Below are positions 57,330 through 64,000 of a DNA stretch of 64,000 nucleotides, piece by piece. Origin of the DNA: an uncultured Pseudomonadales bacterium (GTDB taxonomy: Bacteria; Pseudomonadota; Gammaproteobacteria; Pseudomonadales; Cellvibrionaceae); assembly GCA_947494095.1 (NCBI GenBank), contig CANLTI010000013.1, positions 20,458 through 84,457 on the forward strand, read 5' to 3'. Every line of letters begins with the position of its first letter. Positions within the stretch are counted from its first letter, which is position 1. The notes under the pieces were generated by a model, which was not told where the DNA came from, made no database searches, and was given only the letters and a program-made list of their open reading frames with translations. Both the position numbers and the translations under genes were made by a program.

Positions 57330-57377
57330 ACGTGAGCCCATAAACGTTGAGCCCATAAACGTTGAGCCCATAAAAGT
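57325..57377 (+). repeat. 15-bp tandem repeat across the mfd stop codon
   Basis: CATAAACGTTGAGCC occurs at 57325 (14 bases), 57339 and 57354, with a partial fourth at 57369. The first unit contains the TAA stop of mfd (57327-57329), so the array is again a duplication of a gene's last bases. Confidence 0.88.
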
Positions 57378-57483
57378 AACAAACTAAGCCGCTTTGAATA
57401 TCTTAAATGCAATACTAAAGCGCGCTCTTTAACCGTCAGCCACATAACCTTTGATCGCTTATTTTTAAAGGCAGGAAGTAATA

Positions 57484-58452
57484 ATGACAGCCAGTATTAA
57501 AAAAATATTTTATAACGCCGCACAAACAATCATGCTAAGCGCCGGGCTCATCATCAGTGTACTTGTACAAAGTGCATGGGCCGAAAATCAGCAAGCGCTT
57601 CAGCCTTATCACATCGAGGTTGTCATTTTTGAGCGCACCAGCGCAGCTTACAATGCGCCTGAACACTGGCCAGAAAACGTTGTATTAGCCTACCCGCCCA
57701 ACTACCGAGTCATACGTACATCCGCAGAAAGCGCCGAACTTATGACGCAGCCCATCGAAAACTCAACAGGGAATAACCCCCATACCGTGAATCCCGAAAA
57801 GATTGCCGAGCGTATTGTGCTAGAGCGCCCAAAAAGCACTTACCTGCTGAACAATACCGCGCGCGCGATCAACCGCAAAAGCTCGATGCGCGTTTTGTTT
57901 CATAAGGCGTGGCAACAAACCCTAGTCGCACCTAAGCACTCGCCCTCCATTATTATTAACGCCGGCGATACCTTTGATGAACGCACCGAACTTGGCGGCA
58001 GTATTCGCTTTAGCCTCAATAAATTTATTCACGTGGATACACAGCTGTGGCTGGCGCGCTTTACCCCTAATTACGGCCAAGAACTTAACTGGCCCATTCC
58101 GCCCGTAGCACCCACAGCACTCAATACGCAAGCGCACGCCAACTACGACATGACGCTGGAGCAAAACGTTGATCACTTTGAACAAAGCCCACAGGATTAC
58201 GGCATTAATACTCAGGCGGTGACCTCGACCTTTAACAATACCGATAATAGCTATACCGGCACTATCGGCCTGCAAAAGCCTTTAGATTTTGGCCGTGGCC
58301 AGGAGACGCCGCAACTGAATAATCTCACCAACGAAGTCATTACCCTGATCCAATCGCGGCGTATGCGCAGCCAAGAGATGCACTACATTGACCACCCTCG
58401 CCTAGGCATATTGATTAAGGTGATTGCCATCCCCTTTAATCGAGCGCAATAA
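57484..58452 (+). CDS. csiV: CsiV-family periplasmic protein
   Basis: 322 residues with a signal peptide (IMLSAGLIISVLVQSAWA) and the block YHIEVVIFERTSA, the opening of the CsiV family (PF10972). In Vibrio cholerae CsiV binds peptidoglycan and supports PBP1A-LpoA cell-wall synthesis; this function is carried over by family only. The middle region is variable; the C-terminal HYIDHPRLGILIKVIAI beta-strands are conserved. Its location directly after mfd is typical of the group. It ends at a clear hairpin terminator. Confidence 0.85.
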   Translation: MTASIKKIFYNAAQTIMLSAGLIISVLVQSAWAENQQALQPYHIEVVIFERTSAAYNAPEHWPENVVLAYPPNYRVIRTSAESAELMTQPIENSTGNNPHTVNPEKIAERIVLERPKSTYLLNNTARAINRKSSMRVLFHKAWQQTLVAPKHSPSIIINAGDTFDERTELGGSIRFSLNKFIHVDTQLWLARFTPNYGQELNWPIPPVAPTALNTQAHANYDMTLEQNVDHFEQSPQDYGINTQAVTSTFNNTDNSYTGTIGLQKPLDFGRGQETPQLNNLTNEVITLIQSRRMRSQEMHYIDHPRLGILIKVIAIPFNRAQ

Positions 58453-58463
58453 CCCATAAAAAA

Positions 58464-58509
58464 ACCGATATAAAAAAATCGACTCGCACTGTCGGTTTTT
58501 TTATATCGG
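58464..58509 (+). terminator. long-stem terminator after csiV
   Basis: The arms 58464-58482 (CCGATATAAAAAAATCGAC) and 58491-58509 are inverted copies over 19 positions with one G-T type mismatch and an 8-base loop. The A and T tracts lie inside the stem, so a shorter inner hairpin (CGAC/GTCGG followed by seven Ts) can serve as the actual rho-independent terminator for csiV. Confidence 0.75.
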
Positions 58510-58628
58510 CTAACAATAAAGCCACTTAATGAGGTATTTAGGTGTTGCACGCTCATGAAATTACAAATTATACAATCACAAGCCGTGCGATCTCATCAAC
58601 ACCCTACGATTAGTGTATGCAAGGCAGC

Positions 58629-58841
58629 TTATAAGCAGGCCACATCATCAGCTTGCAAACCTTTGTCACCTTCAAGCAATTCAAATTCAACCTCTTGACC
58701 TTCAGCCAATGAGCGGTAGCCTTCGCCACGGATGTTGCGGTAGTGTACAAAAATATCATCCGTTGTCTCGCCACGGGTGATAAAGCCATATCCACGAGCA
58801 TTGTTAAACCATTTGACAGTGCCTAATTCGCGAGCTGACAT
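58629..58841 (-). CDS. cold-shock domain protein
   Basis: 70 residues. The single cold-shock domain contains TVKWFNNARGYGFITR (RNP1 region) and DIFVHYRNI (RNP2). It binds single-stranded RNA or DNA. Compared with CspA, the RNP1 region has NARGYGFI instead of KGFGFI, a common variant in pseudomonad CapB/CspD-like proteins. It has a good ribosome site (AAAGAGG) and a long structured leader. Whether it is cold-induced cannot be told. Confidence 0.93.
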   Translation of the reverse strand: MSARELGTVKWFNNARGYGFITRGETTDDIFVHYRNIRGEGYRSLAEGQEVEFELLEGDKGLQADDVACL

Positions 58842-58942
58842 AATAAGAACCTCTTTACTCTATTATTTAAATCCTAAAACTTCATTACAAAGAATGAACT
58901 CCAACCTCTATAGCTCTAATACATTGCTCTAGAAGATGTATT
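58842..58942 (-). promoter_or_regulatory. structured 5' leader of the cold-shock gene
   Basis: Two perfect inverted repeats lie upstream of the start: TTCATT/AATGAA (58881-58898) and AATACAT/ATGTATT (58918-58942). Together with the long distance to any other gene this suggests a leader RNA with hairpins, as known for cspA-type mRNAs. No promoter was securely located. Confidence 0.4.
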
Positions 58943-59183
58943 GAAAGTAAGGTAATTTGTAATGAGTGTCTACTCCACACAACCGCGCTTTGTAGGCTTA
59001 AATGCCAAAATGCAAAGAAATATCATTTTTTGTGAAACAGATTAAATACATTGCGCTCAAGTGCCTATTTTTGCAGCAAACAAGCGTTTTAAAAGCGCAG
59101 TCAAAAAGCCAATAACCGCAAGTCATTGTGCCAGTCGTGGGCGCATCAACTTCTCAACTATAATGATAGGCTAAAACAGGTGT

Positions 59184-59211
59184 TTGACTCTGTGGCAAAA
59201 GCCCCTAATAT
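59184..59211 (+). promoter_or_regulatory. sigma-70 promoter of the Wzi-like gene
   Basis: TTGACT (59184-59189) and TAATAT (59206-59211) are separated by 16 bases. The predicted start of transcription, about 59218, leaves a short leader of about 38 bases containing AAAGGA before the GTG start. Confidence 0.7.
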
Positions 59212-59255
59212 GCACCCTTCAGTGATGCACCACCGTTGTTTAAAGGACAGTACCC

Positions 59256-60833
59256 GTGTCAATTCGCGCAATTATTGGTAGACTTTTACCACCGCTAGCT
59301 CCTCAAAAGCTCACCCTAAGCCATCGTGCTAATCAGCCCAGCAAGCCTCTTTTATCCATTAAAAAGCTCGCGCTGCAGGCTATTATTGCCTCTGTGGGTA
59401 TGTACTCAGTCGATGCACTCGCAAGCCCTTGGATAGACGCCGGCAATGTCCGAGCACGCCATCACATCCAGTTTTTAGTCGACTCTGGCGCGATGAATAT
59501 TCCCACCAGTACTTGGCCACTCGCCTGGACGAGCGTTAAGCAAGGGCTTGATCGCATACGCTCTTCTGGGCTCACTAAAGCACAAGCTTGGTCCTTTAAT
59601 TATTTGCAGCATGAACTACAGCTAGTGATGGACGGCGCATACACTCAATCGCGCTCACGTATGAGCGGCGGCCCTCAAGTACTCGAGGGTTTTGAGTCCA
59701 CCTCACGCGAGGCTAAAGAATTCCAAACAGGCGTTACCTATACCGGCGACGCCTTTGCCGTAAAGCTAACGGGAACCTTTGTCGATGACCCCGCTGACGG
59801 TAAGCGCGGACGCATCGATGGTAGCTATTTGGCGCTATTATTGGGTAACTGGGCTGCAGGCGTTGGCGCCATTGACCAATGGTGGGGGCCCGGCTGGCAC
59901 AGCAGCATGATTTTATCGACCAATGCGCGCCCGGCGCCGGGTTTTTTTGTTAAGCGCAACCGTACCGATGCCTTCGCAACTCCCTTACTGAGCTGGCTTG
60001 GCGAGTGGCAATTCACTACCTTCGTCAACCAATTACAAGATAAAACCGGCCTCATCGAAAAGCCATTATTATGGGGCGCACGCCTCAGCGCTACCCCGCT
60101 ACAAGGGCTAGAAATCGCTTTATCGCGTACCGCCATGTGGGCAGGTGATGAAGACACCGAAAGCACACAAGCACTGCAAGATGTATTGCTCGGCAATAAC
60201 GAGACGTTCCGAAGCAACAGCAGCCACTTTAAGCAAAGCAACCAAGTGGGCGGCTTTGATGCCCGTTACGGCTTTACGATAGGGTCTACCTCGATGGCGC
60301 TTTATGGCCAAATTACAGGGGAAAACGGCAATGGCCTACCTTCAAATAACATCGCAATGGGCGGGTTAGAGCTATCGCGCCTCCTTTTTAATACCCATCA
60401 TCGCATTGCTTTCGAAAGCAGCAATAGTATCGTCTCGTTTTATAAAGACGATGCACTCTATAATAGCGCTTATGAACACGGCACCTACGAAACCGGTTAC
60501 CGCCATTTAGGGCGCCCAATAGGTGCCAGTAGTGATGGCGACAGTGAAGTCATTAGCCTTGCCGGTCAGCACTACTTTGAAAATGGCCACCAATTAACTT
60601 GGCGCTTGGCTCATGCCGACCTTAACCGCGACGGCACCGACCGCTCGGCGCCGGGCGGTAGTGCCTTTGGCCCAAGGAGAACAAAAGTCGAGAATACTCA
60701 GATACAATACCGCCTTCCGTTAAATGATCGACTGATGCTTGAAGTTGGCGGCAGCCATTTGAGTGACAGCGTTATGCTTAATGGGGAAGATGTGAAAACG
60801 ACTCTACACATTTCACTCTTTCACCATTGGTAA
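59256..60833 (+). CDS. capsule assembly Wzi-like outer-membrane protein
   Basis: 525 residues from a GTG at 59256 with AAAGGA upstream; the N-terminus has an unusually long basic lead before a hydrophobic segment (LALQAIIASVGMYSVDALA). The mature part starts PWIDAGNVRARHHIQFLVDSG, and GPGWHSSMILSTNARPAPG is the characteristic block of the Wzi family. Wzi is an 18-stranded outer-membrane barrel that attaches group 1 capsule or related polysaccharide to the surface. It is followed 313 bases later by an SLBB/Wza-like export protein. Confidence 0.85.
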   Translation: MSIRAIIGRLLPPLAPQKLTLSHRANQPSKPLLSIKKLALQAIIASVGMYSVDALASPWIDAGNVRARHHIQFLVDSGAMNIPTSTWPLAWTSVKQGLDRIRSSGLTKAQAWSFNYLQHELQLVMDGAYTQSRSRMSGGPQVLEGFESTSREAKEFQTGVTYTGDAFAVKLTGTFVDDPADGKRGRIDGSYLALLLGNWAAGVGAIDQWWGPGWHSSMILSTNARPAPGFFVKRNRTDAFATPLLSWLGEWQFTTFVNQLQDKTGLIEKPLLWGARLSATPLQGLEIALSRTAMWAGDEDTESTQALQDVLLGNNETFRSNSSHFKQSNQVGGFDARYGFTIGSTSMALYGQITGENGNGLPSNNIAMGGLELSRLLFNTHHRIAFESSNSIVSFYKDDALYNSAYEHGTYETGYRHLGRPIGASSDGDSEVISLAGQHYFENGHQLTWRLAHADLNRDGTDRSAPGGSAFGPRRTKVENTQIQYRLPLNDRLMLEVGGSHLSDSVMLNGEDVKTTLHISLFHHW

Positions 60834-61146
60834 GCGAGACAGGTAAGCAACACAAATAAACAATACCGTTAGACGACACGGTTAAACGACCCTATAAAAG
60901 CAAGGCTCATCAGTAACAGCGTAATCGGGCATGGTGTGGCGCACATAAAAACGTGCGCCCAATGCGCTAAATGTAGCTCACCCCTATACTTAGCCCAAAC
61001 CCTGCACTTTATGTAAGCCCTGTATTGAAACTTAGCTTGTATTGAGACTTAGCTTGTATTAAAAATTAGCTTGTATTAAAAATTAGCTAGCCCAAACCCT
61101 AGACCTAGCCCCAAATAAACGGCCTAATGCCGCCAATGACTGCCCT
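60834..61146 (+). other. spacer before SLBB export gene
   Basis: 313 bases without a coding frame. It contains the 17-bp array at 61021-61088. I see no credible promoter or terminator, and no ribosome site with strong matching before the ATG at 61147. Confidence 0.4.
61021..61088 (+). repeat. 17-bp tandem repeat (4 units)
   Basis: TGTATTGAAACTTAGCT (61021), then 61038, 61055 and 61072, the last two being TGTATTAAAAATTAGCT. It lies 59-126 bases upstream of the SLBB gene start. Unit number could vary and alter promoter spacing. Confidence 0.9.
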
Positions 61147-63669
61147 ATGATATTACTCTCGCAAAAAATCACCGCCGCCATACACAAACACTGGCTGCAT
61201 CAGCACCGCACCCTAAAAGCCACGGCATATACGCTGGCAACCCTAACCGCCTTAGGTAGCCACTTTGCGGCCATGCCCACTTATGCGCAAACACCTTCAG
61301 CGGCGCAAATCGCTCAATTTAAAGCCATGCCACCGGCACAACAAAAAGCGCTGGCAAAGTCGATGGGTATTGACATTGCCGACCTAACCGGAGGCGCGCA
61401 GGGGCCTGCCGACGAGCCCAATCTCAGCGAAAAGCCCGCCAATGATATGAGCGAAGAAGACGGCGAGCTTTTAGATGTCGATACCGACATGGAAATGGAC
61501 GAAGACAACCTAAAAGAGGAAGAAGAGAAGCTACCTGTTTTTGGCTTAAGCTTATTTAAAGAAGCGTCTGATCTTTTTAAACCGCCCGCTAACATCCCCG
61601 TACCGGCCAACTACGTTTTAGGGCCAGAAGACACCATTGTTATCCAGCTTTACGGCAAAGAAAACGCCACACATCCACTAACGGTCAACCGCGAAGGCCA
61701 AATACAGCTCCCCAATATTGGCCCCATTACCGTCGCCGGCATGACCTTTGCCAAAATGCAAGAGCTCATCAATATGACCGTCGCCGAGCGTATGGTCGGC
61801 GTTAAAGCCTCAACCACAATAGGTTCATTGCGTACTATTCGCGTGTTTGTACTGGGCGAAGTGGAGCACCCGGGCTCTTTTAGTGTTGGCTCACTCTCAA
61901 CAATGACCAATGCTATTTTTGCCAGTGGCGGCATTACCGAAATGGGCTCTTTGCGTAATATACAACTCAAGCGCGCTGGCCAATTGATCGGGAAAATGGA
62001 TTTATACGACCTTCTATTAGCCGGTGATACCTCTGGCGACCAGCGCTTATTGCCCGGCGACGTTATTTTTATTCCGCCGGCACACAATACGGTAGAAATC
62101 TCTGGTGGCGTTAACCGCTCTGCACGCTACGAGCTTAAAGACAATAAAACTCTCGCAGCCCTCGTCACAATGGCCGGCGGCCTGAGCAATACCTCGCACG
62201 CTGCAAAAGTCAGCATCACCCGCGTCAATAAAGCGGGCGAGCGCAGCCTAGTCAATGCCGATTACACAAAAGCCGCTGGCAAAGGCTTTAAGCTACACGA
62301 TGGCGACCAAGTCATCATTGGCGACGCTCTGGAATACATTGATAACAAAATCATGATTCACGGCAGCGCCAAACGCCCGGGGCAATACTCATGGCGCCCC
62401 GGCATTCGCTTTACCGATATTATTGCCAACCCCTACCAGGTTATACCCGGTACCGATATCGATATTGCACTACTGCAAAGCATGTCACCTGAAACAGGCC
62501 GTATCGAAACCCGAGTCTTCTCACCGTCGGCCGCCTGGGTTAAGCCTTATACCGAGCTCGACCCGGTACTGAACGGCTACGATGAAATCTACTTATTTGA
62601 CCTCACCTCTGACCGCCCTGCCATGCTCGAAAAAACCATTGAGCTATTGCAGCAGCAAGCCCGTTTCAAAGAGCGCGAACAGCTCGTGTATATTACCGGC
62701 AGCGTTAAATTCCCGGGCTCTTACCCGTTAACTATGAATATGCACACTCAAGAGCTTATTGAGCTTGCCGGTGGCTTAACCGAAAGTGCCTATGGCTCTA
62801 ATGGTGAAATCACCCGCTACGAGATCTCAGAAGAGCTCGAGCGCATCGTTATGCATGTTAACGTCAACCTACAAGACGACCCTCGCCAACTCACACCCGG
62901 CGACACACTCAATATCAAGCAAGTCCCGCTCTGGAAAAAACGCGAAACCATTACGGTTGACGGCGAGGTGATGTTCCCGGGGGTATACACTATTTTGCCC
63001 GGCGAAACCCTCATGGACGTACTCACCCGCGCCGGCGGCTTAACGCCTTATGCCTACCCAGTAGGGGCGGTTTTTTCGCGTGAAGAATTACGTAATCTAG
63101 AGCAGCAGCGCCTCGATGAGCTACGCAGTAAGCTAGAAGCCGATATCGCCATAGGTAATACCGAGGTCGGCGTTGGCAAAAAAGACCTCGAAAGCGATGA
63201 AGCCGAACAACTACTCGAAAAAATCGAAGACACCCGCCCGCTAGGCCGTATGGTGATTGACCTCCCCATTATTCTTGATGACCCAGGCTCTAACGACTTC
63301 CCGCTCGAAGACGGCGATGAGCTGATCATTCCACGCTATAAGCCCTCGGTCACTGTGATTGGTGAAGTGCAATACCCTACCTCGCACTTTTTCAACAAAA
63401 AGCTTAACGCAGGTGAATACATTAAACGCTCTGGCGGCACTAAAAAGCACGCCGACACCGATCGTATTTACATTGTTAAAGCCAACGGCCGCGTGATTGA
63501 GCCATCGCGCTCAAAATGGTTTAAAGTGAAAACCGAAGGCATCGAGCCTGGCGATACCATTGTGATACCACTCGATACCGACCGCGTCGACGGCCTAGAG
63601 ATCTGGTCTAAAACCACGCAAATTCTCTATCAAGCCGCTCTTGGTGCCGCAGCGGTGGGCAGCCTATAA
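61147..63669 (+). CDS. SLBB-domain polysaccharide export protein (Wza-related)
   Basis: 840 residues. A long signal peptide ends near PTYAQT; an acidic low-complexity region (about 95-130, DTDMEMDEDNLKEEEEKL) precedes the polysaccharide-export domain (NYVLGPEDTIVIQLYGKENA, NREGQIQLPNIGPITVAG). At least five SLBB repeats follow (for example FVLGEVEHPGSFSVGSLST, VDGEVMFPGVYTILPGE). The last 25 residues (EIWSKTTQILYQAALGAAAV) are a hydrophobic helix comparable to the outer-membrane helix of Wza. It is longer than Wza (about 380 residues). Outer-membrane channel for exopolysaccharide is the likely role; no synthesis genes follow. Confidence 0.85.
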   Translation: MILLSQKITAAIHKHWLHQHRTLKATAYTLATLTALGSHFAAMPTYAQTPSAAQIAQFKAMPPAQQKALAKSMGIDIADLTGGAQGPADEPNLSEKPANDMSEEDGELLDVDTDMEMDEDNLKEEEEKLPVFGLSLFKEASDLFKPPANIPVPANYVLGPEDTIVIQLYGKENATHPLTVNREGQIQLPNIGPITVAGMTFAKMQELINMTVAERMVGVKASTTIGSLRTIRVFVLGEVEHPGSFSVGSLSTMTNAIFASGGITEMGSLRNIQLKRAGQLIGKMDLYDLLLAGDTSGDQRLLPGDVIFIPPAHNTVEISGGVNRSARYELKDNKTLAALVTMAGGLSNTSHAAKVSITRVNKAGERSLVNADYTKAAGKGFKLHDGDQVIIGDALEYIDNKIMIHGSAKRPGQYSWRPGIRFTDIIANPYQVIPGTDIDIALLQSMSPETGRIETRVFSPSAAWVKPYTELDPVLNGYDEIYLFDLTSDRPAMLEKTIELLQQQARFKEREQLVYITGSVKFPGSYPLTMNMHTQELIELAGGLTESAYGSNGEITRYEISEELERIVMHVNVNLQDDPRQLTPGDTLNIKQVPLWKKRETITVDGEVMFPGVYTILPGETLMDVLTRAGGLTPYAYPVGAVFSREELRNLEQQRLDELRSKLEADIAIGNTEVGVGKKDLESDEAEQLLEKIEDTRPLGRMVIDLPIILDDPGSNDFPLEDGDELIIPRYKPSVTVIGEVQYPTSHFFNKKLNAGEYIKRSGGTKKHADTDRIYIVKANGRVIEPSRSKWFKVKTEGIEPGDTIVIPLDTDRVDGLEIWSKTTQILYQAALGAAAVGSL

Positions 63670-63711
63670 CGGCAAGCCACATCACAGCGTGTAATACTAT
63701 TTACACACGCA

Positions 63712-63745
63712 AAAGGGCCAATGTTGATTCATTGGCCCTTTTTTT
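63712..63745 (+). terminator. rho-independent terminator after SLBB gene
   Basis: AAAGGGCCAAT and ATTGGCCCTTT form an 11-bp stem with an 8-base loop, followed by four further Ts and a T-rich tail. Confidence 0.93.
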
Positions 63746-63766
63746 GTTTTAGTATGTGATTTGGGC

Positions 63767-63795
63767 TTGCGCGCTTTGGCGCTTAGCATTAGAAT
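63767..63795 (+). promoter_or_regulatory. promoter of the tRNA pair
   Basis: TTGCGC (63767-63772) and TAGAAT (63790-63795) are separated by 17 bases. The -10 box is followed by GCGCACCC, a GC-rich discriminator typical of stringently controlled stable-RNA promoters, 14 bases before the first tRNA. Confidence 0.75.
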
Positions 63796-63808
63796 GCGCA
63801 CCCTCTGT

Positions 63809-63885
63809 AGGACCGTAGCTCAGCTGGTTAGAGCACCACCTTGACATGGTGGGGGTCGGCGGTTCGAGTCCGCCCGGTCCTACCA
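63809..63885 (+). tRNA. tRNA-Val (GAC)
   Basis: 77 bases including an encoded CCA. Acceptor stem AGGACCG/CGGTCCT pairs over all 7 positions; the anticodon loop TTGACAT is closed by CCACC/GGTGG, giving anticodon GAC (valine). D-arm GCTCAGCTGGTTAGAGC and T-loop GGTTCGAGTCC are canonical. Confidence 0.97.
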
Positions 63886-63923
63886 CTTATTTAAACGTAA
63901 ACGTTAATAAGTGAACGCACAAT

Positions 63924-63999
63924 TCCGCTTTAGCTCAGTTGGTAGAGCAAATGACTGTTAATCATTGGGTCGCTGGTTCGAGTCCAGCAAGCGGAGCCA
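63924..63999 (+). tRNA. tRNA-Asn (GTT)
   Basis: 76 bases including an encoded CCA. Acceptor stem TCCGCTT/AAGCGGA is fully paired; the anticodon loop CTGTTAA with ATGA/TCAT closing pairs gives anticodon GTT (asparagine). It lies 38 bases after tRNA-Val and is probably cotranscribed. Confidence 0.97.
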
Positions 64000-64000
64000 T

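Overview
The window reads as the chromosome of a free-living, probably marine gammaproteobacterium close to Pseudomonadales/Cellvibrionales. This is inferred from gene order, not from a search: mutL-miaA-hfq-hflX-hflK-hflC-(DUF2065)-hisZ-purA, nrdR-ribD-ribE-ribBA-ribH-nusB-thiL-pgpA, prfB-lysS and mfd-csiV are all laid out as in that group. Most of the DNA is vertically inherited housekeeping sequence. The accessory parts are the left end (0-6 kb), a gene-poor AT-rich patch between prfB and pckA (16.1-19.2 kb), and scattered intergenic repeats.

Left to right: 1-6 kb is a divergent set, with a DUF5666 lipoprotein (cut by the window edge) and a DUF6502 protein on the minus strand facing a TraF-like outer-membrane barrel and a large lipoprotein on the plus strand. 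At 6.3-11.8 kb are an SDR epimerase and a MacAB-like ABC exporter (ATPase, two permeases, adaptor). At 12-16.1 kb are yigZ, ung, lysS and prfB; prfB keeps its programmed +1 frameshift. At 16.1-19.2 kb are small orphan genes, including a TIMP/NTR-like secreted protein that appears to start at AUC and a stand-alone SIR2-domain protein. At 19.3-31.3 kb are pckA and the purA...mutL block. At 31.4-40.3 kb are yedI and the nrdR/riboflavin/nusB/thiL/pgpA operon, followed by a retropepsin-like protease and a separate ribA.

At 40.3-50.4 kb lies an all-minus cluster built on circularly permuted ATP-grasp, alpha-E and transglutaminase-like proteins. It carries the ATP-grasp/alpha-E pair twice, once as separate genes and once fused, each followed or preceded by its own transglutaminase, with a tiny lipoprotein between the two halves. 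It is predicted to make and process an unknown peptide or amide-linked product and is the best candidate for an undescribed system here. At 50.7-58.5 kb are an FAH-family enzyme, a cation antiporter, mfd and csiV. At 58.6-64 kb are a cold-shock protein, a Wzi-like protein and a Wza/SLBB-like exporter, then tRNA-Val(GAC) and tRNA-Asn(GTT).

The most solid new observation is a small non-autonomous mobile element (MITE). Two intact copies (51496-51704 and 36156-36317) have identical perfect 12-bp terminal inverted repeats and each is flanked by its own exact 8-bp target duplication. One of them has landed inside the ribBA stop codon without damaging the gene. A third, decayed copy (5962-6349) carries a 33-bp tandem array. 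Much of the element folds as one long inverted repeat, and most departures from perfect pairing in the intact copies are G-U pairs on the same strand.
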